Shown: positions 17,720-25,677, numbered from the stretch's first letter. The stretch: 64,000 bases of DNA from Flavobacterium sp. 9R (GCF_902506345.1 NZ_LR733413.1:3297198-3361197), one strand, 5' to 3'. The notes: generated by a model not told the origin, from the sequence alone. Made by a program: numbers and translations.

Positions 17720-18733
17720 ATGAAAATATTGGTTACAGGAGGCTTAGGCTTCATCGGTTCTCACACCGTAGTGGAATTACAAAACAAAGGATTCGAAGTC
17801 CTAATCGTCGATAACTTGTACAATTCGTCTATCGATGTTCTAAAAGGAATCGAAAGCATTTCAGGAATTGCGCCGCATTTCAAAAATATTGATATGCGCG
17901 ACAAAACATCGGTACAAGCACTCTTCAAAGAATATTCCGATATTGCTGGAGTCATTCATTTTGCAGCCTCCAAAGCTGTGGGGGAAAGTGTTCAGAATCC
18001 CTTATTGTATTACGAAAATAACATTGCTGCCTTAGTGTATCTTTTGCAAGAATTGCAGCAAAAAGATGCGGCTTCCTTTATATTTAGTTCCTCTTGTACG
18101 GTTTACGGTCAGGCCGAAAAAATGCCCATTACCGAAGATGCTCCGGTACAACAACCGATGTCGCCTTACGGGAATACCAAAAAAGTAGGGGAAGAAATCA
18201 TCAGAGATACCGCAAAAGCATCGTCTATCAATGCGATTTTATTACGTTATTTCAATCCTATTGGAGCACATCCAAGTGCCGCAATTGGAGAATTGCCTAT
18301 TGGTGTGCCACAAAATTTAGTGCCTTTTATCACTCAAACCGCAATTGGATTGCGCCAAGAATTATCGGTTTTTGGAGATGATTATCCAACGCAAGATGGT
18401 ACAGCGGTTCGTGATTATATTCACGTGGTGGATTTAGCCAAAGCACACGTTATTGCGCTAGAACGATTGTTAGAAAAGAAAAACAGCGACAAAGTTGAGA
18501 CTTTTAACTTAGGAACAGGAACAGGAAGTTCAGTACTCGAAGTGATACAGAGTTTTGAGCGAGTAAGTGGCCAAAAACTACCTTATAAAATCGTACCTCG
18601 AAGAGAAGGCGACGTTACCGAAGCCTATGCTAATACGCACAAAGCCAACACCGTTTTGGGTTGGAAAGCCGAGTCAACACTTGACGAAGCAATGGCAAGT
18701 GCTTGGAAATGGGAACAAAAGATTAGAAAGTAA
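17720..18733 (+). CDS. galE: UDP-glucose 4-epimerase
   Basis: This 337-residue extended short-chain dehydrogenase interconverts UDP-glucose and UDP-galactose. The NAD-binding GGLGFIGSH glycine motif is at residues 7-15, IHFAASKAVGES follows, and the catalytic Ser/Tyr/Lys set appears in FSSSCTVYG and SPYGNTKK. RYFNPIGAHPSAAIGE, DGTAVRDYIHVVDLA and YKIVPRREGDVTEAYA are further galE hallmarks. Length and motif order are canonical. It lies downstream of the DegT aminotransferase across R3 and upstream of a strong bidirectional terminator. It probably supplies sugars for LPS or glycan. Confidence 0.95.
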   Translation: MKILVTGGLGFIGSHTVVELQNKGFEVLIVDNLYNSSIDVLKGIESISGIAPHFKNIDMRDKTSVQALFKEYSDIAGVIHFAASKAVGESVQNPLLYYENNIAALVYLLQELQQKDAASFIFSSSCTVYGQAEKMPITEDAPVQQPMSPYGNTKKVGEEIIRDTAKASSINAILLRYFNPIGAHPSAAIGELPIGVPQNLVPFITQTAIGLRQELSVFGDDYPTQDGTAVRDYIHVVDLAKAHVIALERLLEKKNSDKVETFNLGTGTGSSVLEVIQSFERVSGQKLPYKIVPRREGDVTEAYANTHKANTVLGWKAESTLDEAMASAWKWEQKIRK

Positions 18734-18796
18734 TCAGTGCTCAGTCCCAAATTTTAGGGATTACTGTTCGGTATTCTATATAAAAAAAATTTACTG

Positions 18797-18834
18797 AAAG
18801 CCTAAGTTGTTAATTGTCAACTTAGGCTTTTTTG
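18797..18834. terminator. Bidirectional terminator between galE and a small lipoprotein
   Basis: A perfect 13-bp stem, AAAGCCTAAGTTG / CAACTTAGGCTTT, has an 8-nt AT loop and flanking A and T runs. It lies between convergent genes. Confidence 0.88.
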
Positions 18835-19086
18835 TTACTTTTTAGCAGCTTCTTTCATTTTATCAGCGGCTTTGTCTAGTTTTTCAGCGCCTTTTTCGAG
18901 TACTTTACTCGTTTTGGCCTGTAAAGTATCTACGGCTTTTTCTACTTTTACGGTGGCGGTATCTATTTTTTCTTCTACTTCTGAGGTTACTGCCTCTTTG
19001 GCTTCATCCAATTTTTCTTTGGTTTCTTCCTTGCAAGAAACGGTTACTAAAGCTAAAAATGCCAATCCTAAAATTATTTTTCTCAT
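18835..19086 (-). CDS. Small Lys/Glu-rich lipoprotein with helical heptad-like repeats
   Basis: This 83-residue protein has a lipobox at LVTVSC, so Cys18 is the probable lipidation site. The mature region alternates Lys, Glu, Ala, Val and Asp in a heptad-like pattern (KLDEAKEAV, EKIDTATVKVEKAVDTL, EKGAEKLDKAADKMKEAA). This predicts one long amphipathic helix or coiled coil, recalling LEA/apolipoprotein-like stress helices. No specific family is recognised and no function is claimed. Stop and terminator almost touch. It converges on galE and lies downstream of fabD, with a terminator between them. Confidence 0.75.
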   Translation of the reverse strand: MRKIILGLAFLALVTVSCKEETKEKLDEAKEAVTSEVEEKIDTATVKVEKAVDTLQAKTSKVLEKGAEKLDKAADKMKEAAKK

Positions 19087-19135
19087 AGTTAATGGGTTTT
19101 ATGGGTTGTTATTTTTTTGAAAACTAAAGATAAAT

Positions 19136-19170
19136 AAAAAATCCCCACAAACTTTACGTTTATGAGGATT
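19136..19170 (-). terminator. Terminator after fabD
   Basis: The stem AATCCCCACAAAC / GTTTATGAGGATT (with G-T pairs; 19140-19152 and 19158-19170) is followed by a T-run on the minus strand, downstream of fabD. Confidence 0.75.
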
Positions 19171-19220
19171 CTGTTGATAAGAATAGCTATTTAAATGCTG
19201 CAATCTGCAATCTTAAGTTT

Positions 19221-20093
19221 TTAAGCATTTGCCGTAGCCGCTTCTTTATTGATTTTTCCAATTAATCCGGTTAATACTTTTCCTGGACCTACTTCGGTAA
19301 ATAATGTGGCTCCATCGGCAATCATTTGTTGTACGGATTGTGTCCATTTTACAGGAGCAGTTAACTGAATGATTAAGTTTTTCTTGATTTCGTTAGGGTC
19401 AGAAACCGCGCTTGCTGTTACATTTTGGTACACAGGACAAATCGGAGTTGCAAAAGTAGTCGCTTCGATAGCTGCGGCTAATTCTTCTCTAGCTGGCTCC
19501 ATCATTGGAGAGTGAAACGCACCACCAACAGGCAAAATCAAGGCTCTTTTGGCGCCTGCTTCTTTCATTTTTTCGCAAGCCAACTCTACGGCTTTGTATT
19601 CCCCAGAAATCACCAATTGACCAGGACAGTTGTAATTTGCGGCAACTACAACACCATCAATAGAAGCGCAAATGTCTTCTACTATTTTGTCGTCTAGGTT
19701 CAAAACGGCTGCCATCGTCGAAGGGGTGATTTCGCAAGCTTTTTGCATTGCCAAAGCTCTTTGAGAAACTAATTTTAATCCGTCTTCAAAAGACAAAGCA
19801 CCATTGGCTACCAAGGCAGAAAATTCACCCAAAGAATGTCCAGCCACCATTTCAGGTTTGAAATCTTCTAAAGTTTTAGCCAAAATAACCGAGTGCAAAA
19901 ATACCGCAGGTTGTGTTACTTTGGTTTCTTTTAGTTGTTCTGCAGTACCTTCAAACATAATATCGGTAATGCGGAAACCTAAAATTTCGTTGGCTTTTTC
20001 GAATAATTCTTTGGCTAATGGAGAGTTCTCATATAAGTCTTTGCCCATTCCTGTGAACTGTGCGCCTTGACCTGGAAAAACGTATGCTTTCAT
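19221..20093 (-). CDS. fabD: Malonyl-CoA:ACP transacylase
   Basis: This 290-residue FabD loads malonate from CoA onto acyl-carrier protein for fatty-acid synthesis. Motifs: FPGQGAQFTGMGKDL at residues 5-19 (oxyanion Gln), nucleophile Ser in VAGHSLGEFSALVANG, the substrate-carboxylate-binding Arg in LVSQRALAMQ, and catalytic His in GGAFHSPMMEPA. Length and order are canonical. A TACTTTTG promoter element lies 37 bases upstream and a terminator lies downstream, so it is probably monocistronic rather than in a fab operon. Confidence 0.95.
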   Translation of the reverse strand: MKAYVFPGQGAQFTGMGKDLYENSPLAKELFEKANEILGFRITDIMFEGTAEQLKETKVTQPAVFLHSVILAKTLEDFKPEMVAGHSLGEFSALVANGALSFEDGLKLVSQRALAMQKACEITPSTMAAVLNLDDKIVEDICASIDGVVVAANYNCPGQLVISGEYKAVELACEKMKEAGAKRALILPVGGAFHSPMMEPAREELAAAIEATTFATPICPVYQNVTASAVSDPNEIKKNLIIQLTAPVKWTQSVQQMIADGATLFTEVGPGKVLTGLIGKINKEAATANA

Positions 20094-20130
20094 AATAGTA
20101 TGTTTATGTCGTAAATAATTTTAGTAGTCG

Positions 20131-20138
20131 CAAAAGTA
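20131..20138 (-). promoter_or_regulatory. -7 promoter element for fabD
   Basis: The minus strand reads TACTTTTG, matching TAnnTTTG, 37 bases before the fabD ATG. Confidence 0.5.
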
Positions 20139-20238
20139 CTATTTTTATGGAATGTAAAAAAAAACGCTCCTACCTTTTCTTTTTGTTGGTTGTAACGTTT
20201 AAAAAATTAAAAGACTAATAGGGAAATATCTTCATATT

Positions 20239-21870
20239 ATGAAAAAAGTAATCTTAGTATTTTTTACAGTTTTTATCGCATTCCTTTTGATTTATTTTGG
20301 TTTGCCGGTACTTAATTATGGCTTTTTCAAATTGCCTTTCTTTCTATTATTGTTAATTGGAGTAGTGAGTTTATTTTTTATTAAACTAAAAGTAGACCCA
20401 AAAACTCACAAAACAACAGTTTTGAAGGCACCTCACAAGGTATTTTATTATAGTATATTGGTCTTACTTTTTTATGTAACCATTGTCCCATTATTTACTA
20501 CGGTAAAAATGTTCAGAAGCGAAGCGTACCAACAATTGCTTGGCAAAGTGCATAAAGGCGAAAAAATCACCCAACATATTGCACCTATCGCCATAGACAA
20601 AATCCGAGTAGTTGATGAAGAATTAGCTTATTTATTAGGCGAAAAAATATTAGGCTCGCAACCAGCTTTGGGAAGTCAAGTAGAGTTGGGACATTTTTGC
20701 ATTCAAAAAGTACAAAACGAATTGTACTGGGTAGCTCCATTGTTGCATTCTGGGTTTTTCAAATGGATTAATAATTCCGAAGGAACGGCGGGTTATGTTA
20801 TGGTTTCGGCTACCAATGAACGTGATGTAAAATTGGTGCAACAAATTGACGGGAAACCTCTAAAAATAAAATACCAACCGTCTGCTTATTTTCAGTCCGA
20901 AATTCATCGCCACGCGTATCTTAACGGATACTCAACCATTGGCTTAACCGACTTTACTTTTGAAATCAACGACGAAGGAAAACCGTTTTGGGTGATTACA
21001 ACCTATGACAAAACCATTGGCTTCTCTGGAAATAATGCTACCGGAGTTTTGGTAGTCGATGCACAAAATGGAGCCATTCAAGAGTATTCGATTGCCAACA
21101 CTCCAAAATGGGTAGACCGCATACAACCTATAGATTTTGTCGAAGACCAATTAGACGATTGGGGAACGCTAATTCACGGGTATTTTAATTTTTCAAATGA
21201 AGACAAATTGCAAATCACCGAAGGGATGACGCTGGTGTATGGAAAAGACAATAAATCGTATTGGTATACAGGCATCACTTCAACCGGCAAAGACGAATCT
21301 GCCGTGGGCTTTGTATTGGTTGATACTCGTACCAAAGAAACCACTTTTTACAAACAAGGCGGCGCTACCGAATTTGCGGCTCAAAGTTCAGCCCAAGGTA
21401 AAGTTCAAGAAAAAGAATATACTGCTTCTATGCCAATTCCATATAACATCAATTCCATTCCTACCTACGTAATGACTTTAAAAGACAAGGGGGGATTGGT
21501 CAAAATGTTTGCTATGGTTGCCATTTCTGACTATACGATTGTGGGTGTAGGCAATACGATGCGTGAGACCCTTACGGCATACAAAAATGTGTATAATATG
21601 GCCGACAATAAGATTAATCCCAATTCGGTAGCCAATAAAAAAATCATTCAATCGGTAGTGACAAGAATTCAAAACGACGTCAAAAACGGCAATAGTTTTT
21701 ATTACTTCACCCTGCGAAAGTCACCCACTATTTATGTAGGTTCTTCACAAATTTCGAGTGAATTACCGGTTACGGTTGTGGGAGATTCTATCAAAATCAC
21801 CTATGATTTAGACCTTGAAAAAGTAGTAGATATTTCTAGCTTTCAAAATCTAACATTAAGCAAGAAGTAA
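20239..21870 (+). CDS. Unrecognised polytopic membrane protein with large extracytoplasmic domain
   Basis: This 543-residue protein is of a family I cannot name. Three hydrophobic segments lie at about residues 3-22, 30-50 and 68-88. The remaining 450 residues are mixed alpha/beta and should lie on one face of the membrane. Within them, PFWVITTYDKTIGFSGNNATG and GVLVVDAQNGAIQEYS resemble PepSY-like 'conversion of a bound signal to a repeat strand' patterns, and SAVGFVLVDTRTKETTFYKQ looks like a second such unit. No catalytic motif is evident. It is upstream of the acetyltransferase gene by 41 bp on the same strand, so co-transcription is possible. Function unknown. Confidence 0.8.
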   Translation: MKKVILVFFTVFIAFLLIYFGLPVLNYGFFKLPFFLLLLIGVVSLFFIKLKVDPKTHKTTVLKAPHKVFYYSILVLLFYVTIVPLFTTVKMFRSEAYQQLLGKVHKGEKITQHIAPIAIDKIRVVDEELAYLLGEKILGSQPALGSQVELGHFCIQKVQNELYWVAPLLHSGFFKWINNSEGTAGYVMVSATNERDVKLVQQIDGKPLKIKYQPSAYFQSEIHRHAYLNGYSTIGLTDFTFEINDEGKPFWVITTYDKTIGFSGNNATGVLVVDAQNGAIQEYSIANTPKWVDRIQPIDFVEDQLDDWGTLIHGYFNFSNEDKLQITEGMTLVYGKDNKSYWYTGITSTGKDESAVGFVLVDTRTKETTFYKQGGATEFAAQSSAQGKVQEKEYTASMPIPYNINSIPTYVMTLKDKGGLVKMFAMVAISDYTIVGVGNTMRETLTAYKNVYNMADNKINPNSVANKKIIQSVVTRIQNDVKNGNSFYYFTLRKSPTIYVGSSQISSELPVTVVGDSIKITYDLDLEKVVDISSFQNLTLSKK

Positions 21871-21911
21871 AGCATCGTTTTATTTATTTTTGTAGCTAAA
21901 ACATAAAGACA

Positions 21912-22463
21912 ATGCCTTCTGAAAAAGAAAAAATGCTCGCTGGCGAATCCTATCTCAGCAACGACAAACAGTTGGTGCAAGAGCGATTATGGGCCAAGAA
22001 AATGCTCCAACAAATCAATGCCGAGTATATCGTAAACGGCAAAACACGCGGACTTTTCAAGCAATTACTGCCCAATGCCCACAAGCGTTTGTATATAGAA
22101 CCGCCGTTTCATTGTGATTATGGGTACAACATTCACACGGGCGAGAATGTCTATTTTAACCTCAATTGTGTGGTGCTCGATACGATGAAAATCACCATTG
22201 GCAACAACGTGTTTTTTGGCCCAGGCGTACATATTTACACCGCCTCGCATCCCTTAAATATTTTAGAGCGACGCACTTTCGAGGTATCTAAACCCGTCAC
22301 AATAGGCGATGATTGCTGGATTGGCGGCAATACCGTGATTTGCCCCGGAGTGACCATTGGCGACGGTTGCACCATTGGCGCTGGCTCGGTGGTGACCAAA
22401 ATGATTCCGCCGCATTCACTGGCTGTAGGCAATCCCGCGCGCGTTATTCGAAAATTGCAGTAA
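21912..22463 (+). CDS. Maltose/galactoside O-acetyltransferase-like protein (left-handed beta-helix)
   Basis: This 183-residue hexapeptide-repeat acetyltransferase transfers acetyl from acetyl-CoA to a sugar hydroxyl. The N-terminal mac domain reads MPSEKEKMLAGESYLSNDKQL. The left-handed beta-helix follows with repeats such as ITIGNNVFFGPGVHIYT, VTIGDDCWIGGNTVICPGV and TIGDGCTIGAGSVVTKMIP. The catalytic His lies in YTASHPLN. Layout equals Maa/LacA enzymes. The physiological sugar is not predictable. GC content is visibly higher than in neighbouring genes (for example positions 22280-22450). Repeat R4 begins 4 bases after the stop. Confidence 0.92.
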   Translation: MPSEKEKMLAGESYLSNDKQLVQERLWAKKMLQQINAEYIVNGKTRGLFKQLLPNAHKRLYIEPPFHCDYGYNIHTGENVYFNLNCVVLDTMKITIGNNVFFGPGVHIYTASHPLNILERRTFEVSKPVTIGDDCWIGGNTVICPGVTIGDGCTIGAGSVVTKMIPPHSLAVGNPARVIRKLQ

Positions 22464-22466
22464 TCC

Positions 22467-22582
22467 TTTTTAGGAGCAGAAAGAAGCGGCTTATTTATAG
22501 GCAAAATCCCGTCATCCGCTGTATCTTTGCTATCTCGTTTCAAAAACGAGACCACAAAGGATGCGGCTACTACCGGGGCTAG
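22467..22582 (+). repeat. Intergenic structured repeat R4
   Basis: TTTTTAGGAGC opens the element 4 bases after the acetyltransferase stop. The CCCGTCATCCGCTGTATCTT box is followed by a core stem CTTTG / CAAAG with an inner CTCGTTT / AACGAG stem, then AAGGATGCGGCT and CCGGGGCTAG. The outer TAG/CTA pairing is retained. Confidence 0.8.
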
Positions 22583-22633
22583 CAGACAAGAAAGGGCTTG
22601 ATTAGCCAACATCCCGAAAATAAAACACAAAAA

Positions 22634-23191
22634 ATGAAAGTTATCCTACTTACCCCAATGGAAATCGAAGCCGAGAAAGTGCAAAATGCCTTGCAACGCT
22701 TTCCGTCTTTACAAAATGACTACCAAATCGTTATCTCTGGAGTGGGGAGAGAAACCACCGCCAAAGCGATGATGCATTTGCCTACGCACGATTTGTGTGT
22801 ATTAATTGGCTTTGCTGCCATCGTAGGAAAACCTGAAAATCTTCCAGCCGAATTACAATTAGGAATGCCTATTGAAATCACTAACGCTTCACTTTATGGT
22901 TACGAAGGGCAATTGTTCGAAAACGGCAAACCGATATTGACGGAACCCAAAACCAACCTGCTTTGTTTGTCTTCGTTAACTTCGGATAAATTTGTCAAAA
23001 CAACTAATTTGGCCGAACGCACCGTGGTGAATATGGAAGATTATACTTTTATGTATCTCAAGCAACCACAGGATTTTATCGTCCGTATTATTTCGGATTT
23101 CTTGCCTCATACCCACGAAATCGACTTTTTTGAAGAAGTAAAACCCATTGATTTTTACAAAGCCATTGACGCTATTGAGAGGGTTTTGTAG
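22634..23191 (+). CDS. Nucleoside phosphorylase/nucleosidase-fold protein (MTA/SAH nucleosidase-like)
   Basis: This 185-residue protein has the PNP/UDP phosphorylase fold. MKVILLTPMEIEAEKVQNAL matches the N-terminal strand and Met/Glu of MTA/SAH nucleosidases, and ISGVGRETTAKA the glycine-rich loop. DLCVLIGFAAIVG precedes the central strand, and VVNMEDYTFMYL occupies the place of the family 'V-x-M-E' ribose-binding segment. It is shorter than typical (about 230 residues), so some loops are reduced. I chose the ATG at 22634; 12 residues upstream fall in the edge of R4-adjacent sequence and look non-coding. Substrate uncertain. Confidence 0.75.
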   Translation: MKVILLTPMEIEAEKVQNALQRFPSLQNDYQIVISGVGRETTAKAMMHLPTHDLCVLIGFAAIVGKPENLPAELQLGMPIEITNASLYGYEGQLFENGKPILTEPKTNLLCLSSLTSDKFVKTTNLAERTVVNMEDYTFMYLKQPQDFIVRIISDFLPHTHEIDFFEEVKPIDFYKAIDAIERVL

Positions 23192-23200
23192 GTGGAAGAT

Positions 23201-23512
23201 TTAATGTGCAGCTATTTCTTGATGTAATAATTCTACATTAAAATTGACTTTTGCATTCAAAGCTCGAAAAACTTTAATTATTGTATCGAATCTTGCATCA
23301 GTTACGCTGTTTTCAATTTTAGAAATTTGAGCTTTTTTTACACCGACTAATGCACCTAATTGTTCTTGAGTCAAGTTTCTTTCTTTGCGAATTTGTTTAA
23401 TGGTTTGTCCAATCAAATCAATTTTCAATTCGTTTTCAAAATTATCTCTATTTGGAGTGCCTTTTTTTCCAACGAATTTATCTGTTACTTCATCTAAACT
23501 GTACGTTTTCAT
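23201..23512 (-). CDS. Antitoxin with XRE-type helix-turn-helix (HigA-like)
   Basis: This 103-residue protein has a Cro/C1-type helix-turn-helix at about residues 33-90: IKQIRKERNLTQEQLGALVGVKKAQISKIENSV. An N-terminal segment precedes it (MKTYSLDEVTDKFVGKKGTPNRDNFENEL). Such proteins bind and neutralise a RelE/ParE-like toxin and repress their own operon. The gene starts 4 bases after the toxin stop, which gives the toxin-first (higBA) order. The C-terminus VNFNVELLHQEIAAH is typical. A chromosomal addiction or stress module is likely. No clear operator was spotted in the short upstream leader. Confidence 0.87.
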   Translation of the reverse strand: MKTYSLDEVTDKFVGKKGTPNRDNFENELKIDLIGQTIKQIRKERNLTQEQLGALVGVKKAQISKIENSVTDARFDTIIKVFRALNAKVNFNVELLHQEIAAH

Positions 23513-23516
23513 ACTC

Positions 23517-23855
23517 TTATTTCTTTTCGTTAAAATATTTTACTCTTAGTGATTCTGCTCTCTCAATTTCTAGTTTGGGAGTTTTATCGGTTTTCTTTAT
23601 TATGCCGTGGGTAGAAATTACAATTGTGTCCTTTTTGTCTGATTTATCCCAAAAGGCAAACAATCTAAAATATTGTTTGTTATATAAAGTTCTAAACTCC
23701 CAAATTTCGCCATCAAGTTTTTTGAATAATTCATTATCGTTTACGCTTCTTGATTTCCAGATATTATAAAGTATTTTTTCTCTAGATTTCGGCTCTAGAC
23801 TTTCCAAAAATGTTATGACTGGTTCAAGAAATTCAACTTTAAATTTATAATCCAT
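23517..23855 (-). CDS. RelE/ParE-superfamily toxin (Gp49/HigB-like)
   Basis: This 112-residue protein matches the phage-derived Gp49-like family: EFLEPVITFLESLEPKSREKILYNI at the N-terminus, FKKLDGEIWEFRTLYNKQYFRLFAFWD in the middle, and IVISTHGIIKKTDKTP at the C-terminal strand. HigB-type toxins are ribosome-dependent mRNA endonucleases. Residues likely to matter (Arg in EFRTLY, Lys/His in THGIIKKT) are present and the frame is intact, so it is probably functional. It is the first gene of a two-gene toxin-antitoxin operon. Target and specificity are not readable from sequence. Confidence 0.87.
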   Translation of the reverse strand: MDYKFKVEFLEPVITFLESLEPKSREKILYNIWKSRSVNDNELFKKLDGEIWEFRTLYNKQYFRLFAFWDKSDKKDTIVISTHGIIKKTDKTPKLEIERAESLRVKYFNEKK

Positions 23856-23955
23856 TGTTTACTAAGCATAATTTTTTGTAAAGATATAAGTTTCCTTTTT
23901 AAGAAACAATTTTTTCAAGCTCATCGTTTTGTTTTTTGACCACCAATCTATTACC

Positions 23956-24480
23956 TTATTCTATCGCCTCAATAATTTCTAGCAATTGTGCTTTTAATTC
24001 TTCGTTGGTGATTCCTTTTTCTGCATCAAAATTGGTGGCAAAACTCGGTAACGAAAAAGCACCTTTAACATCGGCCCCTTGGAAAGGGAATCTGTTTTTG
24101 GCCATTTCCAAAACCGAAGCACCTCCTCGTGGTCCGGGTGACGTAGCGAGCAAAAGCGTTGGTTTTTCTTGAAAGGTTTTACCGTTGATGCGGGAAGCCC
24201 AATCCAAAATATTTTTGAAAGCAGTTGAATAGGCGCCATTGTGTTCTGCAAAAGAAATGACAATAAGGTCTGTACTGCCTAGTTTGGCAAAAAAATCGTG
24301 CGCTAATTGCGGAATTCCGGTTTTGGTTTCTTTGTCTATTGAGAAAATAGGCATTTCGTAGTCGTTCAAATCCAAAACTTCAACTGTTGCGTTGGCGAAT
24401 TGATGTGCGGCATAGGTTGCCAACTGTTTGTTGATAGAAGTCGCGCTAGAGGATGCGCCAAAGGCTAGTATTTTTTTCAT
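23956..24480 (-). CDS. NAD(P)H-dependent FMN reductase
   Basis: This 174-residue flavodoxin-fold reductase starts MKKILAFGASSSATSINKQLATY, where GASSSATSIN forms the FMN-phosphate loop. VEVLDLNDYEMPIF, VISFAEHNGAYSTAFKNILDW and LLLATSPGPRGGASVLEMA are the remaining family segments around the flavin. It reduces FMN or quinones with NAD(P)H. It precedes, on the same strand, genes for a ferredoxin-like protein, OsmC and pirin, but a 142-bp inverted-repeat element lies in between, so operon membership is doubtful. Confidence 0.9.
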   Translation of the reverse strand: MKKILAFGASSSATSINKQLATYAAHQFANATVEVLDLNDYEMPIFSIDKETKTGIPQLAHDFFAKLGSTDLIVISFAEHNGAYSTAFKNILDWASRINGKTFQEKPTLLLATSPGPRGGASVLEMAKNRFPFQGADVKGAFSLPSFATNFDAEKGITNEELKAQLLEIIEAIE

Positions 24481-24516
24481 TATAGATGTTTTTAACCGCT
24501 GGTGTAATTATTTTTT

Positions 24517-24658
24517 ACCACATAGAATCATAGAATTTATGTTGTTTGAAAAGAATTTTACAGATGTTTCACTTTTCACATAGTCAATCTATGTGAAAAA
24601 TAGTGCTATTTCTATTGATTCCTTTTCTAATTTCTTTTTATCTATGAATCTATGTGGT
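24517..24658. repeat. Nested inverted-repeat element, MITE-like
   Basis: 18-bp ends at 24517-24534 and 24641-24658 are inverted repeats with one mismatch (ACCACATAGAATCATAGA and TCTATGAATCTATGTGGT). Inside, 24573-24599 is a perfect 11-bp hairpin (TTTTCACATAG / CTATGTGAAAA). It has no coding potential. It occupies the gap between the FMN reductase and YjdI genes. Confidence 0.65.
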
Positions 24659-24705
24659 TTGTTTTTTATTTAAACTGAACTACTCCCAACGTGTTGTTTT
24701 TATTC

Positions 24706-24933
24706 TTATTCTTTATTTATATAGTACGTCAATGCTCCCGAAGGACATTTTTTTACTGTACTGATAATGGCTTCGGTAGTCGAATTTTCGGGAACTATCC
24801 ACGGTTTTTCTTTGGGTTTAAATACGTCGGGATTGTTCTTTACACATTCGGCAGCGTGTTTGCATAAGCTGTTTTTCCAAACAATGGTTACCTCGCCATT
24901 GCTGTACTCTTTGGTTAAATCTTTGGCATCCAT
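24706..24933 (-). CDS. YjdI-like mono-cluster (4Fe-4S) ferredoxin-like protein
   Basis: This 75-residue protein matches the YjdI family: EYSNGEVTIVWKNSLCKHAAECVKNNPDVFKP, then PWIVPENS and VKKCPSGALTYY. Cys residues in CKHAAEC and KKCPSG are the probable iron-sulfur ligands; by the motifs a single cluster is expected. It neighbours OsmC and a YjdJ-type acetyltransferase, the same partners seen for E. coli yjdI-yjdJ. Its gene starts 5 bases after the OsmC stop. Role is unknown; a redox or sulfur stress function is inference. Confidence 0.85.
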   Translation of the reverse strand: MDAKDLTKEYSNGEVTIVWKNSLCKHAAECVKNNPDVFKPKEKPWIVPENSTTEAIISTVKKCPSGALTYYINKE

Positions 24934-24938
24934 AGTAT

Positions 24939-25346
24939 TTATAGTTGAGTGTTAATACTGACTTTGTTTTTTAATAGTTTCGAAACGGGACATTTTTCGG
25001 CTATCAAAAGTAAGCGTTCTTTTTGTGCTTCGGTAATGATTTCAGAAAAAGTGATGGTTCTCGAAATGGTGGTCTCTAATTCGGATTCGTTATTTTGTGA
25101 TAGATTCAACGCAATCTGAATTTCGGGAATGTTCCAACCTTTGCGGTCGATGTACATTCGCAAGGTAGAAAGTGTGCAACCCGCCAGCGAAGCCAATAAA
25201 GTAGAGTAGGGGTCATGACCCAAATCTTGCCCTCCAATAGTTTCGGGTTCATCCATTAGTAATTCGCCGTTACGCCAAGAAATGGTGCACAAGTATTTTT
25301 GTGCACCAATACTTCCTTGAACGTCTTTTTCTAGTAAGTTTTCCAT
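24939..25346 (-). CDS. OsmC/Ohr family protein
   Basis: This 135-residue OsmC-fold protein carries the two redox cysteines: SLAGCTLSTLRMYIDRKG at about residues 59-76, and AEKCPVSKLL near the C-terminus. In the family these act as peroxidatic and resolving thiols for organic hydroperoxide reduction. The N-terminal beta region YLCTISWRNGELLMDEPETIGGQDLGHDPY fits. It sits directly after the YjdJ-like gene (adjacent stop and start) and before YjdI. A peroxide-defence operon is suggested, though not proven. Confidence 0.9.
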   Translation of the reverse strand: MENLLEKDVQGSIGAQKYLCTISWRNGELLMDEPETIGGQDLGHDPYSTLLASLAGCTLSTLRMYIDRKGWNIPEIQIALNLSQNNESELETTISRTITFSEIITEAQKERLLLIAEKCPVSKLLKNKVSINTQL

Positions 25347-25628
25347 TTACAGTACGTCTCTAAATTCTGGAGTTTTGTCGAATATTTTTTTGGCAAACGG
25401 ACAAAGCGGAATGATTTTTATGTTGTTTTCTCGTGCATAAGTTACCGCTTGAGCGACCATTTGTTTGCCCAAACCTTTTCCTTCATTGCCTGGATTTACA
25501 CCCGTGTGGTCAATAATGATTTTGTCTTCCCCAGCAAAAACAAACGTCATTTCTGCTTCTTGTTTGCCTTCAATTTCAATAAAAAAACTCCCTTTTTTAT
25601 CGTTCATTTTTACTTGTACTTCGTTCAT
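25347..25628 (-). CDS. YjdJ-type small GNAT acetyltransferase
   Basis: This 93-residue minimal GNAT (GCN5-related, YjdJ/NATD1 type) has MTFVFAGEDKIIIDHTGVNPGNEGKGLGKQMVAQAV; the segment EGKGLGKQ is the acetyl-CoA pyrophosphate loop. KIIPLCPFAKKIFDKTPEF closes the domain. These very short GNATs are common beside YjdI. The gene heads a tight three-gene run (this gene, OsmC, YjdI) with adjacent or few-base gaps. Acceptor substrate unknown. Confidence 0.88.
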   Translation of the reverse strand: MNEVQVKMNDKKGSFFIEIEGKQEAEMTFVFAGEDKIIIDHTGVNPGNEGKGLGKQMVAQAVTYARENNIKIIPLCPFAKKIFDKTPEFRDVL

Positions 25629-25677
25629 AGCTTACCTTTTTTATTGAATACTATCTGCTGACGACTGACTACTTTTT

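Noticed and set aside
23452..23769. ORF opposite the toxin-antitoxin pair
   Set aside because: It is an antisense shadow of higB/higA and lacks recognisable features.
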